A DNA stretch of 64,000 nucleotides from Burkholderia cepacia (GTDB lineage: Bacteria; Pseudomonadota; Gammaproteobacteria; Burkholderiales; Burkholderiaceae). Shown here piece after piece: positions 7,822 through 16,332 of this stretch. The notes below the pieces were generated by a model. It had not been told where the DNA came from and made no database searches. It saw only the letters and a program-made list of their open reading frames with translations. Within the stretch, counting starts at the first letter, position 1; every line of letters begins with the position of its first letter. The stretch spans positions 1,860,001-1,924,000 of the forward strand of contig NZ_CP073638.1 of the NCBI RefSeq assembly GCF_029962485.1, read 5' to 3'. Both the position numbers and the translations under genes were made by a program.

Positions 7822-7834
7822 CTATAGCCGTCAG
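7822..7834 (-). promoter_or_regulatory. 13-bp element upstream of the rhodanese gene
   Basis: Identical on the minus strand to the element upstream of the shell gene (CTGACGGCTATAG), 74 bp before the rhodanese start. It may be a -10 region plus upstream operator half, or a regulator site for the XRE protein encoded in the operon. Confidence 0.45.
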
Positions 7835-8018
7835 CGCCACTATGCGAGTGCGCTCGGGTAAGCAGAACCAATAAAAATTCATTTCCTAATCAGCGCCGCG
7901 GGGAATGCAATAGCAGACGCGCGCTATCGGCGCGGGCTCACTGGCGGGCTGGAAATGCAGGGCGAGGACCGTTCGATGTCATGCACCGAAGGGTTTTGAA
8001 AGGAAAAGAGAGACGATC

Positions 8019-8038
8019 AACGCGGCGCACGCCGCGTT
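8019..8038 (-). terminator. Hairpin downstream of the amidase gene
   Basis: AACGCGGC and GCCGCGTT form a perfect 8-bp stem with a 4-base loop, 78 bp past the amidase stop. On the minus strand it is followed by a pyrimidine-rich stretch rather than a pure T-run. Confidence 0.5.
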
Positions 8039-8115
8039 GTCATGGAATCCGAAATGGAACGAACGGGCAGTCGAGAATGGCACGCGCATCGCCGACGCAC
8101 GCGCCCATCAAACCA

Positions 8116-9516
8116 TCACGACACCGGATCGACCGGCGCGATCGACACGCCACGCGCTTCGATATCGCGCCCTGCGAGCAGACACAGATCCTCGCGATGA
8201 TGCGTAGCCACCACCTGCACGCCCACCGGCACGCCGTTCACGAGCGACGTCGTGACGGCCAGCCCCGGCAGCCCCATCGCGGGCAGCGCGCGCAACGTGA
8301 GTTGCGCTTCCCACACGCGCTCGAAGCCGTCCGGCTCCTGGCGGTCGAGATCGTCGGCGAACGGCAGTTCCGATGAGACGGGCAGCAGCAACACCGGATA
8401 CGCGTCGAGAAACAGCCGCCATTGTCGCGTCAGCGTCGTACGCCGGACCAGCGCCCGGCTGATCACGTCGGCCGGCAGGTCACGCACCTTGCCGCGCACC
8501 GCGGCAATCACCGCCGCCGCGCCCGGATCGCCGTCCTTCTCGACCGAATTCGCCAACGCATCGAAACCGTCGCCGAGCCATAGCTGTTCCTGCAGCAACG
8601 CAGCTTCGCGCATCGGCGGCGTATCGTCGATCTCGTCGACGGTCCAGCCCGCGTCGACCAGCCGGCGCGCGGCATCACGCAACGCGGCCTCCACGTCGGG
8701 CACGACCTGCAAGCCGCCCGGGCGCACGCACAGCGCCGCGCGCTTCGGCACCTCGTGCCCGTCGAACGGCACAGCCACATTCCATGGATCGCGCGGGTCC
8801 GGCGCAGCGAATGCACGCAGCGCGAGCGACAAGTCGTCGATCGTGCGCGCGATCGGCCCCGCCGTCGACATCAGCTGCGCGCCGACCGCACGCTCGGGCG
8901 ACGACGCATTGAACGCCGGCACGCGGCCGAGCGACGGCCGGATCCCGTGCACGCCACACGCATACGCCGGGTAGCGCACCGAGCCGCCGATGTCGGTACC
9001 GACCGCAAGCGGGCCGATCCCGGCCGCCACCGCGGCCGCCGCACCGCCGCTCGATCCGCCCGGCGTCAGCGACACGTTGCGCGGATTGCGCGTGTGGCCA
9101 TGTACGAGATTCGACGTGAACCAACGCAATGCGAACGTCGGTGAATTGGTGCGGCCCAGCAGGATTCCGCCAGCCTTCCGGATATTGGCGACCACCGGGC
9201 TGTCGGCCTGTGCGATCAGGTTTTCCTGCAGGCGTGTGCCGTTGGTCGTCGCAAATCCCGCCTGATCGATGTTGATCTTCACGGTGACGGGCACGCCCGC
9301 GAGCGGCCCCGGATCGTCGCCACGCGCGAGCGCGCGATCGACTTCGTCGGCCTGCCGCCGCACGTCGTCGGGGCGGTGTTCGACCACCGCATTGATCGCC
9401 GGATTCACTGCATCGAGACGATCGAGCACGGCGTCCGCCACTTCGCGCGCGGACACTTCACGCTGACGCACGCGTTTCGCGAGTTCGGTTGCGGACAGTT
9501 GCCAGAGTTCGGTCAT
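8116..9516 (-). CDS. Amidase signature family hydrolase
   Basis: 466 residues. The Ser-cisSer-Lys triad is visible: Lys80 in VPVTVKIN, Ser155 in TPGGSSGG and Ser179 in GTDIGGS. Family members hydrolyse carboxamides to acids and ammonia; the substrate cannot be inferred. There is no signal peptide, so it acts in the cytoplasm. The ATG at 9516 is set by AGGAGAAG. An in-frame codon 18 residues earlier lacks a ribosome site. It follows the exported hydrolase gene on the same strand at a 76-bp gap and could be cotranscribed with it. Confidence 0.88.
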   Translation of the reverse strand: MTELWQLSATELAKRVRQREVSAREVADAVLDRLDAVNPAINAVVEHRPDDVRRQADEVDRALARGDDPGPLAGVPVTVKINIDQAGFATTNGTRLQENLIAQADSPVVANIRKAGGILLGRTNSPTFALRWFTSNLVHGHTRNPRNVSLTPGGSSGGAAAAVAAGIGPLAVGTDIGGSVRYPAYACGVHGIRPSLGRVPAFNASSPERAVGAQLMSTAGPIARTIDDLSLALRAFAAPDPRDPWNVAVPFDGHEVPKRAALCVRPGGLQVVPDVEAALRDAARRLVDAGWTVDEIDDTPPMREAALLQEQLWLGDGFDALANSVEKDGDPGAAAVIAAVRGKVRDLPADVISRALVRRTTLTRQWRLFLDAYPVLLLPVSSELPFADDLDRQEPDGFERVWEAQLTLRALPAMGLPGLAVTTSLVNGVPVGVQVVATHHREDLCLLAGRDIEARGVSIAPVDPVS

Positions 9517-9592
9517 GACTTCTCCTGGTGGAAAGACATCACAAACGTTCCCGGTGCCGCGCTTCCTCACGAAAGCACGGCACCGTGTTCAC

Positions 9593-10384
9593 TCACTGCG
9601 TATCCTGCTTCGCGCGTTCGGCGGCCGCGATGATCGCGTCGGCCACGGCCTTCGGCTGGCTCAGCATCGCGACATGGCTGCCGTTCACACGCGCAACCGT
9701 CGCGCCGATCCGCTTCGCCATCGTTTCCTGCAGCGCAGGATCGATCATCTTGTCCTGCGTCGCGACGACGAACGTCGATGGCTTCGCATGCCACGCGGCC
9801 TGTGAGACCTTCTCCGAAATGCAACCGCTATACCACGGCCCCTGGGTCGCGGCAACGATGCGCTGTTGCGCAGGCGGCAAGTCCGGCGCGAAATCCTGCG
9901 CGATCGCCTTGTCCGACAGCCGGGCGAAACCGCCTGCATCCTTGTGCAGCTCGCCGGCCCATGCCGGCGCCGGCAATCCTTGCGTGACATCGGCGATCGA
10001 CTGGCCGTTGTCGGGCGCGAACGCCGCGACGTACACGAGCGACTTCACCTTGTCGTTGTTGCCGGCATCGCTGATCACGACGCCGGCCCATGAATGGCCA
10101 ACCAGCACGACCGGCCCCCTCTGCTCGTCGATCGTGCGCTTCGTCGCGGCCGCATCGTCGGCGAGCGAGCTCAGCGGATTCTGCACCGACACCACGTGCA
10201 GCCCGCGTGCCTCGAGCAGCGGAATCACGCGGTTCCAGCTCGACCCGTCAGCGAACGCGCCGTGTACGAGCACGACGTTCGTGCCCTTAAGGTCCTTCGT
10301 CGGCGCAGCCTGCGCCGCGACCGCACCGAACAATCCGCCGATCACCGCGGCGGACACCAGAACGCGTTTCATCAAACCGGCCAT
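9593..10384 (-). CDS. Exported alpha/beta hydrolase
   Basis: About 263 residues with a cleavable signal peptide ending near AAQAAP. The fold markers are VLVHGAFADGSSW (oxyanion region), nucleophile Ser in GHSWAG, and a late His in NGSHVAML. The sequence resembles esterase/salicylate-esterase-like hydrolases of the periplasm. Three in-frame starts are close together; the ATG at 10384 has the best spacing from AAAGGAG, and the one at 10390 is too near. The substrate is unknown. Confidence 0.8.
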   Translation of the reverse strand: MAGLMKRVLVSAAVIGGLFGAVAAQAAPTKDLKGTNVVLVHGAFADGSSWNRVIPLLEARGLHVVSVQNPLSSLADDAAATKRTIDEQRGPVVLVGHSWAGVVISDAGNNDKVKSLVYVAAFAPDNGQSIADVTQGLPAPAWAGELHKDAGGFARLSDKAIAQDFAPDLPPAQQRIVAATQGPWYSGCISEKVSQAAWHAKPSTFVVATQDKMIDPALQETMAKRIGATVARVNGSHVAMLSQPKAVADAIIAAAERAKQDTQ

Positions 10385-10468
10385 CGTCATGCTCCTTTCT
10401 CTGTCGTGTTGTTCAAATGAAGTGCTGCACCGAAGGCCGCGCCTGCATGCAACAGGCGCGGCACCCGA

Positions 10469-10795
10469 TCACGAATGCGCGTACAGGTCGTCGGCCGCAT
10501 TCCGTGCGGCGCGCGATTGCGCCGAGTCGCGATGGCCGGCAGGCGTCGACGCATCGGCCACGTTGTCGCCTTGCGACTTCGACGGGCCGTTCTGGTCGGA
10601 ACGCGCCACCTGCAGCGCGGCGATAACGTCTTCCGGGTAGTGCGGCTCGCTACGTGCCGGGTTGTAGCCGGCCTGTTCGAGGCGGACGAGTTCGGCACGC
10701 ACGTCGGCACGCGTGAGGCTGTGGCCGGTATCGGCGAACGACAAAACGGGAGCGACGGCGAGGACGGCAACGGCGAGGATTCGAGCGGCTTTCAT
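10469..10795 (-). CDS. DUF4148 family periplasmic protein
   Basis: 108 residues. It has a signal peptide (MKAARILAVAVLAVAPVLSFA) followed by the DUF4148 core: LTRADVRAELVRLEQAGYNP, shown in part, then a proline/serine-rich tail. This family is abundant in Burkholderiales and has no established role. AAGGAGAA lies ideally before the ATG. It is a monocistronic-looking gene between two hydrolase units. Confidence 0.9.
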   Translation of the reverse strand: MKAARILAVAVLAVAPVLSFADTGHSLTRADVRAELVRLEQAGYNPARSEPHYPEDVIAALQVARSDQNGPSKSQGDNVADASTPAGHRDSAQSRAARNAADDLYAHS

Positions 10796-11016
10796 GAGAG
10801 TTCTCCTTGACGGAAGTTGAGGTGTCGATCACTTGGCATCCGGTGCGAACGTCTGGCACCGAACGTTTGCTGCATGTCGACAGTAGAACCCGCCCACGTA
10901 TCCGCCATGTTTCCGGAACCGGTGCTTTCTGCATGCCAGTTTTTCAGGAGCGCCCGCAGATACAGTGCGATACAAACCCGCTTGCCGATGCGCGCGTTCA
11001 CGCCCACGCACCATAA

Positions 11017-11046
11017 AAAAAGCGTGCCTCGCACGGCACGCTTTTT
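11017..11046 (-). terminator. Rho-independent terminator after the P460 gene
   Basis: AAAAAGCGTGCC and GGCACGCTTTTT form a 12-bp stem with a 6-base loop. It reads as a terminator on either strand. On the minus strand the stem is followed by TTTTTTTA and closes the hydrolase-P460 unit, 28 bp past its stop. Confidence 0.85.
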
Positions 11047-11073
11047 CCATCGATCTCACATCGTCGTTTCACG

Positions 11074-11616
11074 TCACGGTGCAAGCCGCGTGAACACGTA
11101 GTCATGGTTCTTCACCAATGCCTGGTGACACGCAAAGCACGTCTGATGCTGGCCGATATCGGCCGGCACGCCGTTGATGAAGCGCCCGAAGCCCCAACCG
11201 CCCGTCGACGCATAGCGGCGCGAATCCTTCACCATCACCTGCACGGTCGTCGCCTTGCCGGGTACTGTCGCCGACGCGAACTCGTCGGACTGCTTGCGCT
11301 TGTACGCAAGCTTCACGAGGATCGTGCCGTCCGGAAACGGCAGCGTCGCCTGTTCGAGCGCGCGGATCGCAACGGGGTTGCCGAGCACCACGCGCAGTTC
11401 GTCGAGCGGCGCGGCCTCCTCGGCCGGTGCGACCATTTCCCACTTCCGGTACCCAGGCGGGATCGTCACGCCGTAGATCGGCGATGCAGCCGCGGCCGGC
11501 TTCGGTTGCTCCGCGAACGCGGCCGGCCCGCTCGCCGACAGCGCGCCGCCCAGCAGCACGCCCGCGACGAGCACGCGGCGCGCGCCGCGCTGCACTACGC
11601 CCATGCCAGCCCGCAT
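11074..11616 (-). CDS. Cytochrome P460-family exported protein
   Basis: 180 residues with a signal peptide (hydrophobic LVAGVLLGGALSASG). A single heme-binding CFACH motif occupies Cys160-His164 near the C-terminus, and RKWEMVAPAEE and PFPDGTILVKLAYKRK match the P460 family. These are periplasmic c-type heme proteins, some of which oxidise hydroxylamine; others have unknown roles. The start codon overlaps the upstream hydrolase stop (ATGA), so the two are translationally coupled. Confidence 0.85.
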   Translation of the reverse strand: MRAGMGVVQRGARRVLVAGVLLGGALSASGPAAFAEQPKPAAAASPIYGVTIPPGYRKWEMVAPAEEAAPLDELRVVLGNPVAIRALEQATLPFPDGTILVKLAYKRKQSDEFASATVPGKATTVQVMVKDSRRYASTGGWGFGRFINGVPADIGQHQTCFACHQALVKNHDYVFTRLAP

Positions 11617-12659
11617 CAGAGATGCTCCACTTGCAGGATCGCATCGGCAAACGCCTGCGGCGCTTCCTGCGGCAGGTTATGGCCGATGCCGCCGGTGATC
11701 GTCCGGTGCTGGTACTTGCCGGTGAATTTCTTCGCGTACGCGGCCGGTTCCGGATGCGGCGCGCCGTTCGCATCGCCTTCCATCGTGATCGTCGGCACCG
11801 TGATCGCCGGTCCGGCCGCCAGACGCCGCTCGATGTCGTCGTATTGCGCTTCGCCCTTCGCGAGCCCGAGGCGCCAGCGATAGTTGTGAATCACGACGGC
11901 CACGTGATCGGGGTTCTGGAACGACGCGGCCGAACGCGCATAGGTTTCGTCGGAGAACTGCCACTTCGGCGACGCGAGTTGCCAGATCAGCTTGTTGAAC
12001 GCATCGCGGTTCGCCGTGTAGCCGAGTTCGCCGCGCTCGGTCGTGAAGTAGAACTGGTACCACCACTGGAATTCGGCCTGCGGCGGCAGCGGCTTGCGGT
12101 TCGCCTCCTGGCTGCCGATCAGGTAGCCGCTTACCGACACCAGCGCCTTCACGCGCTGCGGCCACAGCGCCGCGATGATGTCGGCCGTGCGCGCACCCCA
12201 GTCGTAGCCGCCGAACACGGCACTGTCGATTTTCAGCGCATCCATCAGCGCGACGATGTCGACGGCCGTCACGGCCTGCTGGCCGTTGCGCACCGTGTCG
12301 GCCGAGCGAAACGTCGTCGAACCGTAGCCGCGCAGGTACGGCACGATCACGCGATAACCCGCCTTGACGAGCAGCGGCGCGACTTCCGCGTAGCTGTAGA
12401 TGTCGTACGGCCAGCCGTGCAGCAGGAACACCACGGGGCCCTTCTTCGGCCCGAGATCCGCATACCCGACGTTGAGCACGCCTGCGTCGATCTGGTGGAT
12501 CGTGCCCAACGACGACACGCCGGCTGCACGCTTCCCGGTCGATGCATCAGGGGCGGACTGCGCACGCGCCAGCGCGCTGAACCCGAGGTCGGCGAGGCTC
12601 AGGCTCGCCAGCGTCGTGCCCAGGATCAGGCGGCGGCGGGTGTTCACGGTATCAGGCAT
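11616..12659 (-). CDS. Tat-exported alpha/beta hydrolase (epoxide hydrolase-like)
   Basis: 347 residues. The N-terminus carries a twin-arginine signal (TRRRLILGTTLASLSL, cleavage near ARAQS), implying folded export. Hydrolase markers are LLHGWPYDIYSY, nucleophile Asp in GGYDWGAR, and a late GGIGHNLPQEAP with the catalytic His. Asp as nucleophile suggests an epoxide hydrolase or dehalogenase type. The ATG at 12659 follows GGAGAACGAGTC. It overlaps the P460 gene by one base pair of the stop/start and forms a two-gene operon with it. Confidence 0.82.
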   Translation of the reverse strand: MPDTVNTRRRLILGTTLASLSLADLGFSALARAQSAPDASTGKRAAGVSSLGTIHQIDAGVLNVGYADLGPKKGPVVFLLHGWPYDIYSYAEVAPLLVKAGYRVIVPYLRGYGSTTFRSADTVRNGQQAVTAVDIVALMDALKIDSAVFGGYDWGARTADIIAALWPQRVKALVSVSGYLIGSQEANRKPLPPQAEFQWWYQFYFTTERGELGYTANRDAFNKLIWQLASPKWQFSDETYARSAASFQNPDHVAVVIHNYRWRLGLAKGEAQYDDIERRLAAGPAITVPTITMEGDANGAPHPEPAAYAKKFTGKYQHRTITGGIGHNLPQEAPQAFADAILQVEHL

Positions 12660-12917
12660 GACTCGTTCTCCATTGTCGATCGCTAAGGAAGAGGCCCGCG
12701 GCACGTGCGGGCAATCAGGTGTCGCCGTTCGCAGCGGCGGCGCATGGCACCGCGCCGCCGTGTGAATCGCTTCACCGGTTTTATATCCGAACCATCCGGA
12801 GGCTTTGTATCCCAACGTATCCGTGTGCGAACACGACACACAGCGATTCAAAAATCACGCGAGAAACGACGCTGTCGGGCGGCCGCGCGGCACACGCGGC
12901 GCCCGTGCGCCGGTACG

Positions 12918-14298
12918 TCAGAACAGCTTGGCGATCGCGGGCACACTGAGCACCGCGACGTAGTAGCCCATGAACTGCACGCCCGTGTTGAACGCGAACA
13001 GGCGCGACAGCATCCCGCCGAACAGGCCGATCGTCACGATCACGGCGAGCCCCAGCAACTGCCCTTCCCAGACGCCGATCACGACGATCAGCCCCGCGAA
13101 GGTCGCGATGATCGCCTCGTGGCTCAGCTTGCGCGCAACGAACGACGCCGCGCGGTGCGCATGGTGCATCGCGAGCGGATATGCGATCAGCGCGGCCAGC
13201 AGGATCGACAGCAGCCCGTAGCCGAGGAACTCGGGCCAGCTCATCAACGTATGCAGGTTGTGGATCTGCCCGCTCGCCGCATCGACCGTGAAGCGCGGCG
13301 GCGCATTGAACAGCGGCGCGGCCGGCCCGGCCGCCACCGGGGCTCAGCGGCAACCCGAACGCAATCAGCGGAATCAGCGCCTCGGCGATGTAGGTCGCCT
13401 CCGTCACACCGTTACGCGCGGCGATCACCGTCGTCAGGCGCTGATAAGCGTGACGCACACGCGCGCCGACGATCTCGCCCATCAGCACCGTCATCGCGAC
13501 CGGGCTGAACACGAAGGTCGCGCTCGACACGGCGGCCGTGCCGACCGTCCATGCGACCTGCTCGCGGTCGAGCACCTTCAGCGGATTCGGGAAATAGCCG
13601 CGCCAGCTTTTCACGTCGGGTGCGAGCACGAACGTCGACGGCCCGTCGCGGCGCATGCGCCGCCGCTCGGCCGGCGACAGGATCGAGAACAGGTCGGCCA
13701 CCAGCGGCCCGATCGCGATCCCGAGGAAGTAGCTGACGCTCAGCTTCACGCCGTAGTGGCCCGTCAGCGCCTGCAGCCCGACCACCAGCATCACGAACGG
13801 CACGAGCAGCAGCACCGATGCCCAGCGCCCCGCGGAGAAGTACGCGATGCCGATGGCCGCCGCGAGGAACACCCACGGCGCGGCCTTCGCGATCGCGGCG
13901 CCAAACGGCGCGAGCAGCGACGCGAACAGCACCGCGAGCGGCAGCGCGACGAACGCGGCGACGATCGCGCCCGAGATCATCTTGCGCAGCGCGATGTGCG
14001 GCACGCCGAGCGCACGCAACAGCGTCGCCTGCTGCAGCAGCGGTGCGGCCATCGTGTCGCCGGGAATGCCGAGCAGCGCGGTCGGGATCGAATGCGTGAT
14101 GTGCTTGGCCACCGCACCGGCGAGGAAGAACGTGAAGACGCCGGCCGGCGGCACGCCGAGCAGCGCGACGAGCAATGTAAGCGGCGCGATCGTCGTCGTT
14201 TCGTCGGTGCCGGAGATCAACCCGATGCCCGAGAACACGATCGCGCCGAGCAGCCCCATCGCGAACGCGGCCGGCAGCGCATGCAGCAGTGCGTCCAT
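12918..14298 (-). pseudogene. Tripartite tricarboxylate transporter-like large permease (TctA), frameshifted
   Basis: Residues encoded from 14298 follow the TctA family: MGLLGAIVFSGIGLISG, THSIPTALLGIPGDTMAAP, and many membrane helices. The frame breaks at a CCCC run (complement of 13339-13342). One extra C turns the expected LSPVAAGPAAPLFN into a different frame, and the missing C-terminal 139 residues (LFNAPPRFTVDA onward, three or four more helices) continue in the next frame to 12918. Removing one base would restore a protein of about 460 residues, slightly shorter than the usual 500. The start overlaps the TctB-like stop. It may be a real lesion or a homopolymer error. Confidence 0.85.
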
Positions 14299-14795
14299 CA
14301 GCGGCCTCCCGCGCGTGCGCGCCCGGACGATGCGTCGTACGACGCGAACAAGTCGAGCAACCCGAGTTCCTCCATCTCGGCACGCGCGCTGGCCGACAGG
14401 TCGCTCGTCGAGCCCAGCCCGCCCGATGCTTCCGCGAGCTGCCGGAGCGCCTCGTCGCGCTCCGCGCCGCCGGCCGCATGTTCGATCACCGTGCGCTTCG
14501 GCTTGAACAGCACCGCGCAGATCGTGCCGGCCAGCAGGCAGCCGCCGAGGCCGATCAGCATCGCGTAAGCACGCGCAATCGCCACGTCGTGGACGAACGA
14601 TGCGAGCACGACGCGGCCGATCTCGAACGCGCCGAGGCTGATCGCGATGCCGAGCAGCACCGACCACGCAAGATGTTTCGTCGCCACCGTGTCGCCCCAC
14701 ACCTCGACGAGCGTCGAGGCCGCCGCATCGGCGCCGGCCAACTGCCGCGCGCGATGCGGCGCGGTTGCGACCGCGCTTGAACCGGTCTGTTCCAT
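14298..14795 (-). CDS. Small transporter-subunit-like membrane protein (TctB position)
   Basis: 165 residues. Two clear hydrophobic helices (LAWSVLLGIAISLGAFEIG and YAMLIGLGGCLLAGTICAVL) are followed by a soluble acidic tail. It occupies the position of the small TctB subunit, directly upstream of and overlapping the TctA-like gene (TGATG). It has fewer helices than typical TctB, so the family assignment is by position rather than sequence. GGAGGAG precedes the ATG at 14795. It lies 87 bp after the HMG-CoA reductase gene, on the same strand. Confidence 0.6.
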   Translation of the reverse strand: MEQTGSSAVATAPHRARQLAGADAAASTLVEVWGDTVATKHLAWSVLLGIAISLGAFEIGRVVLASFVHDVAIARAYAMLIGLGGCLLAGTICAVLFKPKRTVIEHAAGGAERDEALRQLAEASGGLGSTSDLSASARAEMEELGLLDLFASYDASSGRARAGGR

Positions 14796-14882
14796 GTGTC
14801 TCCTCCTGGATTGATATGTCGCCGGTCTGGCCGGCGTGGCGCGCTGCACGCCGCACGTATCGCGCGGCGCGCAGTCCGCGCG

Positions 14883-16169
14883 TCAGCCGCCGCTGCGGCC
14901 CGCGAGCAACTCGACCGCGAAGTCGGTGCGCACGTCTTTCGCCGCGACCATCTGCTGCGCGATCCGGTCGATGTCCGCGCCGGTCGCACCCGCCGCGACG
15001 GCGATGTTGCGCGCATGCAGCGCCATGTGGCCACGCTGGATGCCTTCGGTCGCGAGCGCACGCAGCGCACCGAGATTCTGCGCAAGCCCGACCGCGACCG
15101 CAATTTCACCGAGTTCCTGTGCGGACGTCACGTTCATGATCTTCAGCGCGAGACGCGCGAGCGGATGCGTCTTCGTCGCGCCGCCGACGAGCCCGACCGG
15201 CATCGGCATCTCGATCGTGCCGACGAGATCGCCGTTGGCGGCCTTCTCCCACGTGGTCAGCGACGTATAGCGACCGCTGCGGCTCGCGTACGCATGCGCG
15301 CCGGCCTCGACCGCGCGCCAGTCGTTGCCGGTCGCGACCACGACCGGATCGATGCCGTTCATGATGCCCTTGTTGTGTGTCGCCGCGCGGTACGGGTCGG
15401 TCGCCGCGAACACGTACGCGTCGATCACGCGGTCGATCACGTCTTCGCCGGAATAGGCGTCGGTCGCAAGCGTGGCGGCCGAGTACCGTACCTCTGCACG
15501 CGCCAACCGGAGATCCGCCAGGTTGGACAGTATCCGCAACCGTACCTGGCCCCCGGTAATCGCTTCGATCCGCGTTGCGACGGTTTCGGCCATCGTGTTC
15601 ACCGTGTTCGCGCCCATCGCGTCGCGCACGTCGACGATCAGGTGCGCGACGACCATCGCGCCGCGCGGCGTGTCGGGGAATACATGAACCTCGATGTCGC
15701 GGCAGCCGCCGCCGAGACCGACGAGCACCTTGTCGCGGCTGTTCGCGAGTGCGATCAGCTCGGCCGCGTGCCGCAGGATCGCGAGCCGCGCGCCGTACGG
15801 ATCGCCGACGCCGATCACCTGCACCTGCGCGCGCATCAGCGGGCCGCTGCTCGACGTGCGGAAGCCGCCGGCCACGCGGGACAGTTTCGCCATGTACGAG
15901 GCGGCCGCAACGATCGACGGCTCCTCGACGGCCATCGGCACGATCACGTCACGGTCATTGATCCGGAAGTAACCGGCCACGGCCATCGGCAGCTCGAACG
16001 TGCCGATCACGTTCTCGATCATCCCGTTCGCGGTATCGAGCGGCAGCGCGCCGGGTTTCGCGAGCAGCGCGTACTCGGCATCGTCGAGCCCGACGGCGCG
16101 GGACAGGTGGGACAGACGTTGCTCGGGCGTGAGCGAGCGGAAGTTCGGCAAGGCGGAATCGGTCGGCAT
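14883..16169 (-). CDS. mvaA: Class II (degradative) HMG-CoA reductase
   Basis: 428 residues, exactly the length of the Pseudomonas mevalonii enzyme, with the catalytic residues at the same numbers: Glu83 in VEEPS, Lys267 in THNKG, Asp283 in ATGND, and His381 in RGHMALHA. It interconverts mevalonate and HMG-CoA; class II enzymes usually work in the catabolic direction. The first gene of a minus-strand operon with a TctB/TctA-like pair, it suggests uptake and catabolism of mevalonate or a related acid. Burkholderia uses the MEP pathway for isoprenoids, so a catabolic role is sensible. The ribosome site before 16169 is weak. Confidence 0.93.
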   Translation of the reverse strand: MPTDSALPNFRSLTPEQRLSHLSRAVGLDDAEYALLAKPGALPLDTANGMIENVIGTFELPMAVAGYFRINDRDVIVPMAVEEPSIVAAASYMAKLSRVAGGFRTSSSGPLMRAQVQVIGVGDPYGARLAILRHAAELIALANSRDKVLVGLGGGCRDIEVHVFPDTPRGAMVVAHLIVDVRDAMGANTVNTMAETVATRIEAITGGQVRLRILSNLADLRLARAEVRYSAATLATDAYSGEDVIDRVIDAYVFAATDPYRAATHNKGIMNGIDPVVVATGNDWRAVEAGAHAYASRSGRYTSLTTWEKAANGDLVGTIEMPMPVGLVGGATKTHPLARLALKIMNVTSAQELGEIAVAVGLAQNLGALRALATEGIQRGHMALHARNIAVAAGATGADIDRIAQQMVAAKDVRTDFAVELLAGRSGG

Positions 16170-16248
16170 GATGGGTCTGCTGTTTCAGGGTGGCGGTGTC
16201 GCCCGTCGGCGCTTGCGGCGGGCAGCGGATAGCCGAATAATAGTCACG

Positions 16249-16302
16249 CTGTACCCATTGAAAAGGTACAGAACGCGCAGACAGTCACCCAACCGTACCC
16301 AT
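16249..16302. promoter_or_regulatory. Probable MocR operator between mvaA and its regulator
   Basis: CTGTACC (16249-16255) and GGTACAG (16265-16271) form a 7-9-7 perfect inverted repeat. A further GTACCCAT copy at 16295-16302 repeats the one at 16251-16258 at 44-bp spacing, about four helical turns. Paired repeats of this kind are typical of GntR/MocR operators. The sites lie in the 163-bp divergent gap. Confidence 0.65.
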
Positions 16303-16332
16303 GACAGTAGGCAGGTCCGACGGAACAATCCG

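Larger units (their letters stand above)
7749..8115. other. Intergenic region upstream of the encapsulin operon
   Basis: 367 bp without a gene. It holds the presumed operon promoter region (13-bp element at 7822-7834, AT-rich stretch near 7870-7890) and a hairpin at 8019-8038 behind the amidase gene. No open frame here has a plausible ribosome site. Confidence 0.6.

Noticed and set aside
12781..12917. Possible C-terminal extension of the frameshifted TctA frame to 12781
   Set aside because: This is out-of-frame translation after the base insertion. The true C-terminus is in the other frame ending at 12918.
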